Assembly (NCBI GenBank): GCA_002471975.1
Contig: DKQZ01000012.1
Span: forward strand, 21,940-64,775
Direction: 5' to 3'
Source: Dialister sp. UBA7295
GTDB taxonomy: Bacteria; Bacillota; Negativicutes; Veillonellales; Dialisteraceae
DNA length: 42,836 nucleotides
Under the pieces are notes generated by a model that worked only from the letters and a program-made list of their open reading frames with translations, was not told where the DNA came from and made no database searches. The position numbers were made by a program, and so were the translations under genes. Numbering within the stretch: the first letter of the stretch is position 1; the number at the start of each line of letters is the position of its first letter. Below, in pieces: positions 1-7,448 of this stretch.

Positions 1-32
1 CCTTCAGTTTCCGGAATTCCGGAAACTGAAGG
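1..32. repeat. perfect 32-base palindrome at the window edge
   Basis: Bases 1-16 are the exact reverse complement of bases 17-32, with an EcoRI-like GAATTC at the centre. The palindrome lies inside the reading frame of the DAHP synthase gene. Because it sits exactly at the left edge it could be a fold-back assembly artefact, in which case only the right half and what follows is genuine coding sequence. Confidence 0.9.
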
Positions 33-973
33 AAGACAGGGATCGGCAGATTGCTGATATTATGACGGGGAAGGATGACCGTTTCCTCCTCATTATCGGG
101 CCCTGTTCGGCAGATAATGAGCCGGCAGTCCTCGATTACTGCACCCGCCTTTCCCAGGTGGCGGAAGCAGTGAAAGATAAAATTTTCATTGTGCCCCGGG
201 TGTATACGAATAAACCGAGGACCATCGGCAAAGGCTATAAGGGCATGCTCCATCAGCCGGATCCGGAGGGGAAGGAAAATATGATGGAAGGCATCAAGGC
301 CATCCGCCGCATGCATGTCCATGTGATTGAGGAAACCGGCTTTACCTGTGCTGAAGAAATCCTGTATCCGGAGAATCATCGCTATCTGTCCGACCTTCTT
401 TCCTATGGCGCCATCGGGGCCCGTTCGGTGGAAGACCAGCTGCATCGCATGATTGCCAGCGGCGCGGGCATCCCGGTAGGCATGAAGAACCCGACTTCCG
501 GAGACCTTTCGGTCATGATGAATTCCATCGAAGCGGCCCAGAGTGAGCAGGATTTCCTCTTCCATGGCTGGGAAGTCCATACCACGGGCAATCCCTATGC
601 CCATGCCATTCTCAGGGGCTATGTGAACCATTTCGGGACGTCCATGCCGAATTACCATTATGAGAGCATCCGGAAGGTAGCGGAAATGTGTGCTGAAAGA
701 AATGTGAAGAATCCGGCCATCGTGGTGGACTGCAATCATAACAATTCAGGGAAGAAATACCTGGAACAGATCCGCATTGCCATGGACGTCATGGCCAGCA
801 GGAATTATTCGAAGGACATCCATCATATCGTGAAAGGTCTCATGATTGAAAGCTACATCGAAGACGGTAACCAGAAAATCGGGGAAGGGGTCTATGGCAA
901 ATCCATCACCGATCCCTGCCTGGGCTGGCCAAAGAGCCGGGACCTCATCATGGAACTGGCGGAGAAAGTGTGA
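2..973 (+). CDS. aroF: 3-deoxy-7-phosphoheptulonate (DAHP) synthase, AroG/AroF type, 5' truncated
   Basis: Catalyses condensation of phosphoenolpyruvate and erythrose 4-phosphate, the first step of the shikimate pathway. The frame is open to the window edge, so the true start lies outside; the internal ATG at 62 falls too close to the first catalytic motif to be a normal start. Class I motifs are in order: IIGPCSADN, NKPRT, a GARSVEDQLHR segment, VGMKNPTSGD, VVDCNHNNSGK, GLMIESYIEDGNQ and YGKSITDPCLGW at the C-terminus. These match E. coli AroG/F/H segment by segment. About 30-40 N-terminal residues, where feedback residues of this family often lie, are missing or unreliable because of the palindrome at 1-32. 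The aroG/F/H isozyme type cannot be decided, so the symbol is generic. Confidence 0.93.
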   Translation, partial: LQFPEFRKLKEDRDRQIADIMTGKDDRFLLIIGPCSADNEPAVLDYCTRLSQVAEAVKDKIFIVPRVYTNKPRTIGKGYKGMLHQPDPEGKENMMEGIKAIRRMHVHVIEETGFTCAEEILYPENHRYLSDLLSYGAIGARSVEDQLHRMIASGAGIPVGMKNPTSGDLSVMMNSIEAAQSEQDFLFHGWEVHTTGNPYAHAILRGYVNHFGTSMPNYHYESIRKVAEMCAERNVKNPAIVVDCNHNNSGKKYLEQIRIAMDVMASRNYSKDIHHIVKGLMIESYIEDGNQKIGEGVYGKSITDPCLGWPKSRDLIMELAEKV

Positions 974-1020
974 TTTCGCACGACTTTCTGGCAATTCTTT
1001 TTCAATACGGAAGGTAAAAA

Positions 1021-1050
1021 GTGATCAGTTCATAGTTCTCAGTGATCAGT
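1021..1050. repeat. degenerate 7-base tandem repeat (AACTGAT family)
   Basis: The stretch contains TGATCAGTT and TCAGTGATCAGT units spaced by 7 bases. A second array of the same family, with ACTGCGA and ACTGATA units, lies at 1147-1177. Both flank hairpins in the gap between aroF and the LarA-like gene. Confidence 0.6.
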
Positions 1051-1056
1051 GAAGGT

Positions 1057-1089
1057 GGCCTGCGACATTTGAAAGCAGGCCATTTTATT
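1057..1089 (+). terminator. intrinsic terminator after aroF
   Basis: A GGCCTGC/GCAGGCC stem (1057-1063 with 1075-1081) is followed by ATTTTATTA. It probably ends the aroF transcript. Confidence 0.75.
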
Positions 1090-1114
1090 ATTGGTATTTC
1101 AGACATTACAAAAA

Positions 1115-1140
1115 GGTCCGCTTCCCTTTGGATGCGGACC
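1115..1140. terminator. second hairpin downstream of aroF
   Basis: GGTCCGC (1115-1121) pairs with GCGGACC (1134-1140) around a 12-base loop. Four A's precede it, but no clean U-run follows on the plus strand, so it may be a backup terminator or part of the repeat-rich gap. Confidence 0.45.
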
Positions 1141-1219
1141 CTCCTTCACTGACAACTGCGAACTGATAACTGATTACTTTTTCGTATCCCCCTCAGGGGC
1201 ATTTTTTGGATGGGTATTG

Positions 1220-1225
1220 TATAAT
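1220..1225 (+). promoter_or_regulatory. -10 element ahead of the LarA-like gene
   Basis: A perfect TATAAT lies 52 bases before the start codon. No good -35 is visible at the normal distance, so the promoter is tentative. Confidence 0.4.
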
Positions 1226-1276
1226 TAGGATAACGGAATCGCAGAAATTCATTTTTTAAAGAAAGGATGAAATCAA

Positions 1277-2521
1277 ATGGAATTCAAGGTCAAGTATTTC
1301 AAAGATTATGTTCCCTTTCATGTGGATGACTGTCATCATCCCATCGAACTGAACCCGAAGGAATGCCCGAAAGTAGAGTCCGAGGCAGCAGAAGTTCGCC
1401 GGGCCCTGGCAAACCCCATCGGTACTCCGAGGCTTTGTGAAATCGTGAAACCGGGAGAAAAAATTGTTATCGTGGCATCGGACGTGACCCGTCCCTCCCC
1501 TTCCTGGGTCATTCTTCCCTGTGTGCTGGAAGAATTGGGAAAGGCTGGAGTGAAAGATGAAGATGTAACAGTGGTCTTTGGTCTCGGTTCCCATCGCGCC
1601 CAAACGGAAGAGGAAAAGAAGCGTCTGGCCGGCGAAGAAGTCTATTCCCGGGTGAAATGCATTGACAGCGATCCGGATAATTGTGAACACATGGGAACCT
1701 GCAAAAACGGGACCTCCGTGGATATCTTCAAGCCGGTAGCCGAAGCGGACAGAATCATCCTCACAGGCAATGTGGAATACCATTATTTTGCGGGCTATTC
1801 CGGCGGCATGAAAGCCATTATGCCCGGCGTTTCCTCCAGAGAAGCCATCCAGTCGAATCACAAGAATATGATCCGTCCCGGCGCCTATGCAGGAAATCTG
1901 GAAGGCAATCCGGTCCGGGAAGATATCGAAGAAGTCTATGATTTCCTGCCCGTCGATTTCATTGTCAATGTAGCTTTGGATGACCATAAACAAGTCGCTT
2001 TTGCAGCTGCAGGAGACAGAATCCTGGCTCATCGGGAAGCCTGCCGATTCCTGGACTCCATTTATAAGATTAAAATCGATAAGCCTGCAGATGTGGTCAT
2101 CGTTTCCACCGGCGGCTATCCTAAGGATATCAATCTTTACCAGGCCCAGAAATCCATCGATAATGCAAAGCATGCAGTGAAAGAGGGAGGCATCATGGTG
2201 GTGGCTGCCTCCTGCAAAGAAGGCTATGGAAGTGATGTGTTCGGCCGCTGGATTCAGGACTACGATACCCCTGATGACAGGATCAGGGCCATTCATGAAC
2301 ATTTCGAGCTGGGCGGCCACAAATCGGCAGCCCTGGCACTGGTACAGAAGAAATGCGATATATACCTCGTCACTGATATGGATGATTCCCTCGTCACCAA
2401 AGCGAATATGACTCCTTTCCATGATCTTCAGACTGCAGTGGATAGAGCATTGGATAAAATGGGAAAAGATGCCAGCGTCTACGTCATTCCGATTGGCGGA
2501 TCGACGCTGCCGATGGAATGA
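1277..2521 (+). CDS. larA: LarA-family nickel-pincer racemase/epimerase (lactate racemase-like)
   Basis: Family members racemise or epimerise 2-hydroxyacids using a nickel-pincer nucleotide cofactor. The 414-residue protein has the usual length. The DVTRP motif lies near residue 70 and GSHR near 106. A core follows with YHYFAGYSGG and NH. His106, His169, Lys179 and His195 correspond in order to L. plantarum LarA His108, His174, Lys184 and His200, and the 10- and 16-residue gaps between the last three are identical. The start is supported by a GAAAGGA site about 9 bases upstream. None of the cofactor genes larB, larC or larE is in this window. Substrate is therefore uncertain: lactate is possible, but many LarA homologs act on other hydroxyacids. 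The gene appears monocistronic, ending at the shared terminator at 2628. Confidence 0.85.
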   Translation: MEFKVKYFKDYVPFHVDDCHHPIELNPKECPKVESEAAEVRRALANPIGTPRLCEIVKPGEKIVIVASDVTRPSPSWVILPCVLEELGKAGVKDEDVTVVFGLGSHRAQTEEEKKRLAGEEVYSRVKCIDSDPDNCEHMGTCKNGTSVDIFKPVAEADRIILTGNVEYHYFAGYSGGMKAIMPGVSSREAIQSNHKNMIRPGAYAGNLEGNPVREDIEEVYDFLPVDFIVNVALDDHKQVAFAAAGDRILAHREACRFLDSIYKIKIDKPADVVIVSTGGYPKDINLYQAQKSIDNAKHAVKEGGIMVVAASCKEGYGSDVFGRWIQDYDTPDDRIRAIHEHFELGGHKSAALALVQKKCDIYLVTDMDDSLVTKANMTPFHDLQTAVDRALDKMGKDASVYVIPIGGSTLPME

Positions 2522-2561
2522 GATGACTGAAATTCCATACAGGCCGGGGGGCTTCAGGAAA

Positions 2562-2591
2562 AGTTCTCAGGTATCAGTTCGCAGTAATCAG
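2562..2591. repeat. degenerate 7-base tandem repeat
   Basis: ATCAGTT and GCAGTAATCAG units are on the opposite strand orientation to the array at 1147. A sister array with AACCGATAACT and GAACTGATAACT units lies at 2711-2745, on the other side of the terminator. Confidence 0.55.
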
Positions 2592-2627
2592 AATCACGAT
2601 GATTGCCGGTAAACTTTTTAGAAAAAT

Positions 2628-2667
2628 AAAAGCTGTGAAATCACGATGGTTTCACAGCTTTTTATTT
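2628..2667. terminator. bidirectional terminator between convergent genes
   Basis: AAAAGCTGTGAAA (2628-2640) pairs with TTTCACAGCTTTT (2650-2662), with T-rich sequence after it on both strands. It can serve the LarA-like gene on plus and the MATE gene on minus. Confidence 0.85.
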
Positions 2668-2788
2668 TGAATCATTTGGAAGTGAGAGCACGGTTTCTCG
2701 TCAAAGGTGAACCACTGAGAACCGATAACTATGAACTGATAACTATTTCCCAAAGTTTTCGAAGAATGAGTGAGAGAAAGTGTTTCTT

Positions 2789-4129
2789 CTAAACCAGTCT
2801 CTTTCTCCAGACTCCCTTGTGCCAGCGCCAGAAGAAGACGAGGCCTCTGGTGCATTCATCGGCGGCCATGGCGATCCATATGCCTGCCAGGCCCCAGTAG
2901 AGATGGACGCCCAGCAGCCAGGCGCCAAAGGTGGCTACGGACCACATAAAGATGATTCCCACTGTTACGGGAGCTCTGACATCCCCGGATGCATTGAGGG
3001 CCATAACCATGCACATATTGACAGCCCGTCCTATTTCCAGAAATATTTCTATGAAAAGGATGGTCTTCCCTAAAGCCAGTACTTCAGGGTCCGAAGTAAA
3101 AATGGAAAGGACGGAATCAGAATTGAGATAGAGGAGGGTGGCGATAGAGCCGGAAAGGACCATGGCCACGGAAATAGTGAATTTCACCCGTTTGTCTACT
3201 TCTTCATTATTTCCGGCTCCTTTGAAATAACCCACAAGAATCTGGGTCGCCATGGCCAGGGACTGGGAGTAGACATAGCTCATCATGGCAATGATGTAAC
3301 AGTATACTTTTGTGGTGATGACTGCTACACCGAAAATGTTCACGAATTTCATAATTACCGTCTGGGACAGCTGGTATGAAAATGTCTCTCCTCCGGAAGG
3401 AATGCCAAGGTAGAGCAGCTTGTGAAAGGTATCTTTCGGAAAAGGTTTCAGGTAAGAGAGGGAAAGGCGGGCCGGCGTATACCTGAGGAAAAGATAAATG
3501 ATAAGGAAGAACCCGGCGAATTTGGAAATATTGGTAGAAATACAGACGCCTGTGACGCCGAGCGGGGGAATGGGTCCAAGGCCGTGGATGAGTACCATAT
3601 TTCCACTGATATTCATGATATTCATCACCATAGAGCAGAGCATGGTGAGTTTCAGCCGGGCAAAGCCGCGGAGAAAGGAAATAAACGCCATGTACAGGGC
3701 CTGGATAAATACGAAAAGGCCGATCCAGCGGATATAGAGGGACGCATCCGGCCGGATTTCCGGCGGGATCCCGAGAATGTCCAGAAAGAAATCATCGAAA
3801 ATAAAGAGGGCAAAACTGATGATGAGGCCCAGTACCAGATTTGTGAAGAGGGCCACCGTGCAGACTTCGCTGACTTTTTTCATATCTCCCGCCCCACGAT
3901 GGTGGGCGATAAGGATCGTGGCTGCCTGGGAAAGGACGGCCAGCGAAAGAATGACCAGGTTGAAAATGACATTGTCATTGCCTACGGCGGCCACACTTTC
4001 CCGGGAGTAATGGCTCAGCATGAACTGGTCCACATTGGGCACCATCATCTGCAGGGCCGTTTCTATGAAAATGGGCAGGGACATGGAAAAGACAGTCCAC
4101 CTGCTCTGATATAAAGTATGAGGTTTCAT
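2789..4129 (-). CDS. MATE-family multidrug/metabolite efflux transporter
   Basis: An inner-membrane, cation-coupled exporter. At 446 residues it has the normal length for about 12 transmembrane helices in two homologous halves. The N-terminus (FSMSLPIFIETALQMMVPNVDQFMLSHYS) and the segments NISGNMVLIHG and GIPSGGETFSY are typical of the MatE domain. The ATG is preceded by TGAAGGAG at good spacing. It stands alone, convergent with the LarA-like gene. The substrate cannot be told from the sequence. Confidence 0.88.
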   Translation of the reverse strand: MKPHTLYQSRWTVFSMSLPIFIETALQMMVPNVDQFMLSHYSRESVAAVGNDNVIFNLVILSLAVLSQAATILIAHHRGAGDMKKVSEVCTVALFTNLVLGLIISFALFIFDDFFLDILGIPPEIRPDASLYIRWIGLFVFIQALYMAFISFLRGFARLKLTMLCSMVMNIMNISGNMVLIHGLGPIPPLGVTGVCISTNISKFAGFFLIIYLFLRYTPARLSLSYLKPFPKDTFHKLLYLGIPSGGETFSYQLSQTVIMKFVNIFGVAVITTKVYCYIIAMMSYVYSQSLAMATQILVGYFKGAGNNEEVDKRVKFTISVAMVLSGSIATLLYLNSDSVLSIFTSDPEVLALGKTILFIEIFLEIGRAVNMCMVMALNASGDVRAPVTVGIIFMWSVATFGAWLLGVHLYWGLAGIWIAMAADECTRGLVFFWRWHKGVWRKRLV

Positions 4130-4334
4130 GCAATACTCCTTCAGTTAAGGTTATCAGTTCGCAGTAATCAGAATTGACAAAAGGTTGAAATGACCTGTCG
4201 ACATATCCAATATTGGGAAACCGGAAATCAGCCGCCTTATATGAACGGATATATATGGTACCACTATGAGGAGGAGCTTTCAATGGTATATACTTGATTT
4301 TTAAGGCTCGTTATGAAAAAAATTACAAAAGGAC

Positions 4335-4363
4335 TTGCAAAATTTCTGTAAATAGGGCATAAT
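4335..4363 (+). promoter_or_regulatory. sigma-A type promoter of the first tRNA-Val
   Basis: TTGCAA (4335-4340) and CATAAT (4358-4363) are separated by exactly 17 bases, and the tRNA begins 19 bases later. Confidence 0.75.
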
Positions 4364-4381
4364 AGAATGCGTCAGAAATAT

Positions 4382-4457
4382 GGGCGATTAGCTCAGCTGG
4401 GAGAGCGTCTGCCTTACAAGCAGAATGTCAGCAGTTCGATCCTGTTATCGCCCACCA
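4382..4457 (+). tRNA. tRNA-Val (UAC), copy 1
   Basis: A 76-base cloverleaf with encoded CCA. The acceptor arms are GGGCGAT/ATCGCCC with A73. The anticodon loop CTTACAA gives anticodon UAC, reading GUA and GUG. It is identical to the copy at 5073 and followed directly by a terminator. Confidence 0.97.
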
Positions 4458-4460
4458 TAT

Positions 4461-4494
4461 AGAGTCAATCCGAGATCCGGGTTGACTCTTTTTC
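4461..4494 (+). terminator. terminator of tRNA-Val copy 1
   Basis: A 12-base-pair stem (4461-4472 with 4478-4489, one U-G pair) with loop AGATC is followed by a T run. Confidence 0.9.
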
Positions 4495-4625
4495 GTTGCG
4501 TTTTGACGTCAGGAGCCTGGGATGCCAAAGGCGAACTTTATGGAAATAGAACTTTTGAATCGGGGCTGTCGGGGGTATTGGGATGATCGGGAAGGTGTGC
4601 CGCTTTCGCGGCACGAATTTTATAT
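4495..4625. repeat. dispersed intergenic repeat, copy A
   Basis: This segment resembles 5188-5330 and, more weakly, 12094-12195. Shared landmarks in order are CTTTATGGAAATA, AACTTTTGAATCGGG, TGTCGGGGGTAT and a GTGCCGC-TTTC-GCGGCAC hairpin (4597-4614), followed by GAATTTTATAT. No coding frame is conserved between copies, so it is a non-coding repeat. Confidence 0.7.
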
Positions 4626-4666
4626 GGGACCTGAGTATCATTCGATTTTTAACGATAGCACAACCC

Positions 4667-4706
4667 ACCCGCCGGCTTCGCCGGCACCCTCCCAACGTTG
4701 GGAGGG
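4667..4706. repeat. REP-like double palindrome
   Basis: Two perfect dyads are adjacent. GCCGGC-TTC-GCCGGC is at 4671-4685. A 20-base palindrome, CCCTCCCAACGTTGGGAGGG, is at 4687-4706. They lie in the roughly 460-base gap between tRNA-Val copy 1 and tRNA-Asn. The gap otherwise holds repeat copy A, an AACTGATAACTGATAACT heptamer array at 4821-4840, and the next promoter. Confidence 0.7.
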
Positions 4707-4866
4707 CTAAAACATTTCGGCTTGAATGGTTTTAGACAATATGGTGCTGGCGGTCATTAGCCATTAACCTTTACGCCTGGTTTCCGGTCTGATTTGTAAA
4801 ACGGTTTTCCCTCTGCAGTCAAACTGATAACTGATAACTATTAATATATTTTTAATAAAAAACCAG

Positions 4867-4895
4867 TTGCATAGACTCATAATATTTGTTATTAT
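4867..4895 (+). promoter_or_regulatory. promoter of the Asn-Glu-Val tRNA cluster
   Basis: TTGCAT (4867-4872) and TATTAT (4890-4895) have a 17-base spacer. An overlapping TATAAT at 4893-4898 is an alternative -10. Confidence 0.65.
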
Positions 4896-4918
4896 AATCA
4901 ACGTACTCACGTACAGAT

Positions 4919-4994
4919 TCCTGAATAGCTCAGCCGGTAGAGCGCGTGACTGTTAATCACGATGTCGCAGGTTCGAACCCTGCTTCAGGAGCCA
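4919..4994 (+). tRNA. tRNA-Asn (GUU)
   Basis: A 76-base cloverleaf with acceptor arms TCCTGAA/TTCAGGA, discriminator G and encoded CCA. The anticodon loop CTGTTAA gives GUU. Confidence 0.97.
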
Positions 4995-4996
4995 GT

Positions 4997-5071
4997 GGCC
5001 TGTTCGTCAAGTGGTTAAGACACCGCCCTTTCACGGCGGGTTCGCGAGTTCGAATCTCGCACAGGTCACCA
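4997..5071 (+). tRNA. tRNA-Glu (UUC)
   Basis: A 75-base cloverleaf with acceptor arms GGCCTGT/ACAGGTC, discriminator A and encoded CCA. The anticodon stem CCGCC/GGCGG holds loop CTTTCAC, giving UUC. It lies 2 bases after tRNA-Asn and 1 base before tRNA-Val. Confidence 0.97.
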
Positions 5072-5072
5072 T

Positions 5073-5148
5073 GGGCGATTAGCTCAGCTGGGAGAGCGTC
5101 TGCCTTACAAGCAGAATGTCAGCAGTTCGATCCTGTTATCGCCCACCA
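5073..5148 (+). tRNA. tRNA-Val (UAC), copy 2
   Basis: Identical over all 76 bases to the copy at 4382. It is the last gene of the Asn-Glu-Val cluster. Its downstream flank also resembles that of copy 1, so the duplicated unit is larger than the tRNA. Confidence 0.97.
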
Positions 5149-5152
5149 GAAG

Positions 5153-5187
5153 AAAAGCCAATCCGAAGATTCGGGTTGGCTTTTTTC
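5153..5187 (+). terminator. terminator of the tRNA cluster
   Basis: AAAAGCCAATCCGA pairs with TCGGGTTGGCTTTT and a T run follows. The stem differs from that at 4461 by compensated changes (GAGTCAA versus AAGCCAA), so pairing has been kept while the sequence diverged. Confidence 0.88.
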
Positions 5188-5330
5188 GTTGCGCTTTTTG
5201 TGGTCAAGAGCCAGGGACGCAAAGGGCGGACTTTATGGAAATAAAACTTTTGAATCGGGAATGTCGGGGGTATCGGGATTCTCGGGACTTTCGGGGAGGT
5301 GTGCCGCTTTCGCGGCACGAATTTTATATT
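5188..5330. repeat. dispersed intergenic repeat, copy B
   Basis: The sister of 4495-4625, with the same GTGCCGC-TTTC-GCGGCAC hairpin (5301-5318) and the AACTTTTGAATCGGG landmark. The rest of the gap to 5649 holds heptamer arrays at 5423-5448 and 5558-5576 and two terminators; I see no gene in it. Confidence 0.7.
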
Positions 5331-5452
5331 TGATTTTGTCGATCTCGCCGCTTACCTGCAGAACAACCTGCCTGGAGCTGTTCAATCATTACACAATATG
5401 TTGAACTGCCGGGAATTAAAAAAGTTATCAGTTCATAGTTATCAATGAAGGA

Positions 5453-5486
5453 GGCCCGCATCAATTTAAATGGCGGGCCATTTTTA
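5453..5486 (+). terminator. terminator hairpin after repeat copy B
   Basis: GGCCCGC (5453-5459) pairs with GCGGGCC (5473-5479), followed by ATTTTTAA. Confidence 0.7.
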
Positions 5487-5599
5487 ACCATAATTCTCAT
5501 TGAAAATGGTTAAACTTTATATAAAAAGGCTGTCTCTGCTGTGTAAGGGCCCACCCAAACTGCGAACTGATCACTTTATAAATATAGTTTTCAGAACAT

Positions 5600-5632
5600 A
5601 AAAACCGTCCCGAGGTTCTCGGGACGGTTTTT
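5600..5632 (-). terminator. terminator of the amino-acid ABC operon
   Basis: A 14-base-pair stem, AAAACCGTCCCGAG (5601-5614) with CTCGGGACGGTTTT (5618-5631). It has T-rich 3' sequence when read on the minus strand, directly after the binding-protein gene. Confidence 0.9.
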
Positions 5633-5649
5633 GTGAAGTCAGATGAAGT

Positions 5650-6540
5650 TTATTTCTTCACTTCTCCTCCTTCTACGACGAGGCTTTCCGGATCCACTGC
5701 GCTGCCGTATACGGGAGCCAGGGTTTCCTGATAGTCTTTGTGGAAGAAGTTTTCTTTGCCCAGTTTTTTGATTTCATCGTTGATGTAGTTCAGGAGTTCT
5801 TTATTTCCTTTCTGAACGGCCGGAGCGATGGTATCGAGGTCACCCAGGGACGGGATGCCTACTTTGAAGCCCGGGTTCTGCATAGCCCATGCGAGGACTT
5901 CGGTGTTATCGGTGGAGAAGGCATCGCCTCTCTTGTCGAGGAGGGCATTGTAGGTTTCGGTGTACTGATCGAATTTCAGAAGTTTCACTTCCGGATGTTT
6001 CTTTGTGAAATAGGTTTCAGCGGTGGTGCCTTTGGCGACAATCAGGGTCTTGCCTTTGAGCTGATCCACAGAGGTGATATTGTCTTTTTCAGGAGATACG
6101 ACGCCGAGAGCCACTTTCATGTAAGGCAGGGCGAAGTCGACCTGTTCCGCTCTTTCTTTGGTGACGGTGAAGTTGGCAAGGACGATATCCACTTTGCCGG
6201 TTTTTGCGTATTCCACGCGGTTGGCCGGCTCCAGGGATACGTATTCCGGCTTTACGCCCAGGTCTTTGGCCAGACGTTCTGCGAAGTATACATCATAGCC
6301 CTGATACTTGCCTTCTTTATCCACATAGCCGAAGGGAGCTTTATCGGAGAATACGCCGATGATGAGTTTTCCGCTCTTTTTGATTTCATCCAGGGAGCGG
6401 AAGCTGCCTTTCTGGGCAGAAGATGCGCCGGGAGCGGGCTTGGCTTCCTGATTTTTGCTGCCGCAGCCTGCGGTAAAGGCTAAAGTGAATACGGCAGTGA
6501 CTGCTAAAATGGCATAAATGATTTTTTTCAGAATTGACAT
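5650..6540 (-). CDS. ABC transporter substrate-binding lipoprotein, CjaA-like (probable cysteine)
   Basis: Captures a polar amino acid and delivers it to the two permeases encoded upstream. A start at 6540 is chosen over the ATG at 6558 because AGAGG lies 7 bases before it. The resulting 296-residue protein begins with a lysine-containing hydrophobic signal and a lipobox ending FTAGC (Cys26). The body is an SBP_bac_3 domain. From memory it closely resembles the cysteine-binding protein CjaA of Campylobacter: IIGVFSDKAPFGYVD, ANRVEYAKTGKVDIVLANFT, ERAEQVDFALPYMKVALGV, KRGDAFSTDNT and a C-terminal ENFFHKDYQETL. Cysteine specificity rests on this resemblance and on the Cys-rich leader peptide of the operon. 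It is the last gene of the operon. Confidence 0.88.
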   Translation of the reverse strand: MSILKKIIYAILAVTAVFTLAFTAGCGSKNQEAKPAPGASSAQKGSFRSLDEIKKSGKLIIGVFSDKAPFGYVDKEGKYQGYDVYFAERLAKDLGVKPEYVSLEPANRVEYAKTGKVDIVLANFTVTKERAEQVDFALPYMKVALGVVSPEKDNITSVDQLKGKTLIVAKGTTAETYFTKKHPEVKLLKFDQYTETYNALLDKRGDAFSTDNTEVLAWAMQNPGFKVGIPSLGDLDTIAPAVQKGNKELLNYINDEIKKLGKENFFHKDYQETLAPVYGSAVDPESLVVEGGEVKK

Positions 6541-6544
6541 AGGT

Positions 6545-6685
6545 TTACCTCTTTTCATGAATCAGGCAGGGCTCTATATTTCCTTTGGAAGGAGAGGAGA
6601 TGCCTTTGAAATAGTTTCCGTTTCTGGGTTTTACTGCCGGAGCGGAAATGGCAGGATTGCAACAGGGACAATCGGGGTCGGACAT
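6545..6685 (-). CDS. candidate 46-residue small protein with a CPCC motif
   Basis: The ATG follows the ATPase stop codon with no gap. The TAA lies 4 bases before the binding-protein start, so this frame exactly fills the space between the two genes. A GGAAGGTGAG sequence inside the 3' end of the ATPase gene is a plausible ribosome site. The predicted peptide has Cys at positions 6, 8, 9 and 40, starting MSDPDCPCCNPAISAP, with no signal peptide or membrane segment. I recognise no family. It could be a real Cys-containing small protein, or a frame that only couples translation from the ATPase to the binding protein, since its stop overlaps the latter's ribosome site. No terminator lies next to it, so it is not a second attenuator. 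Confidence 0.4.
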   Translation of the reverse strand: MSDPDCPCCNPAISAPAVKPRNGNYFKGISSPSKGNIEPCLIHEKR

Positions 6686-7447
6686 CTATTTCTCACCTTC
6701 CTTCAAATCGTCAAACCGGAAGGAATCCAGGAATTTCCTGGTTCTTTCTTTCTGTGGATGATCAAATATTTCCTCCGGGGTTCCTTCTTCTTCGATGAAA
6801 CCCTGGTCGAAAAACAGGATCCTGTCGGCCACGGCTTTGGCAAAGGCCATTTCGTGGGTGACGATGAGCATGGTCATTCCTTCTCTGGCAAGTTCTATGA
6901 TGACGTCCAGGACTTCCCGGACCATTTCGGGGTCCAGAGATGCGGTGACTTCATCAAACATCATGATTTCGGGCTTCATGATGAGGGCCCGGATCATGGC
7001 GATGCGCTGTTTCTGTCCGCCCGAGAGCTCCCTGGGCCAGGCTTTTTCTTTGTCTGAAAGTCCTACCCGGGCCAGCATTTTCCTTGCTGCCTGGAGGACT
7101 TCTTCTTTATTCCTGTGCTGCACCTGGATGGGGGCAAGGGTGATATTGTCAATGACGTTCAGATGATTGAAAAGGTCATAGCTCTGGAAAACCATGCCGA
7201 TTTTCTGGCAGATTTCACTTCTGGAAACCTGGCCATCGGAAATGACTTTGCCATCCATGGTGACGGAGCCGCCGCTTAAGGGCTCCAGGCCGTTGATACA
7301 TCGGAGAAAGGTGGATTTCCCGCAGCCCGAGGGGCCGATGATGACGATGACTTCACTTTTATGGACGTCAAGGGAAATATCTTTCAGTATTTCATGGGGG
7401 CCGAAGGCTTTTTTCAGATGTTCGATATGAAGGAGAGATTCACTCAT
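6686..7447 (-). CDS. polar amino-acid ABC transporter ATPase (GlnQ/TcyN type)
   Basis: The cytoplasmic ATPase that powers the importer. All ABC motifs are intact: Walker A GPSGCGKST, Q-loop in VFQSYDLF, signature LSGGQKQR, Walker B IMMFDE, D-loop SLDPE and H-loop VTHEM. About 253 residues is the family size. Two in-frame ATGs are possible, at 7456 (overlapping the permease stop) and 7447 (one base after it). The second has GGA at better spacing and is preferred, but the choice changes only three residues. Co-transcribed with the upstream permeases and the downstream binding protein. Confidence 0.92.
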   Translation of the reverse strand: MSESLLHIEHLKKAFGPHEILKDISLDVHKSEVIVIIGPSGCGKSTFLRCINGLEPLSGGSVTMDGKVISDGQVSRSEICQKIGMVFQSYDLFNHLNVIDNITLAPIQVQHRNKEEVLQAARKMLARVGLSDKEKAWPRELSGGQKQRIAMIRALIMKPEIMMFDEVTASLDPEMVREVLDVIIELAREGMTMLIVTHEMAFAKAVADRILFFDQGFIEEEGTPEEIFDHPQKERTRKFLDSFRFDDLKEGEK

Positions 7448-7448
7448 A

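Noticed and set aside
4237..4300. A four-codon mini-ORF after GAGGAGGAGC upstream of tRNA-Val
   Set aside because: Good ribosome site, but only M-V-Y-T before the stop and no downstream gene to control.
4946..5404. Plus-strand ORF of 152 codons across the tRNA cluster
   Set aside because: It reads through three tRNA genes and a terminator.
6541..6685. A second Cys attenuator before the binding-protein gene
   Set aside because: The small ORF has Cys codons, but there is no terminator hairpin or alternative pairing after it.
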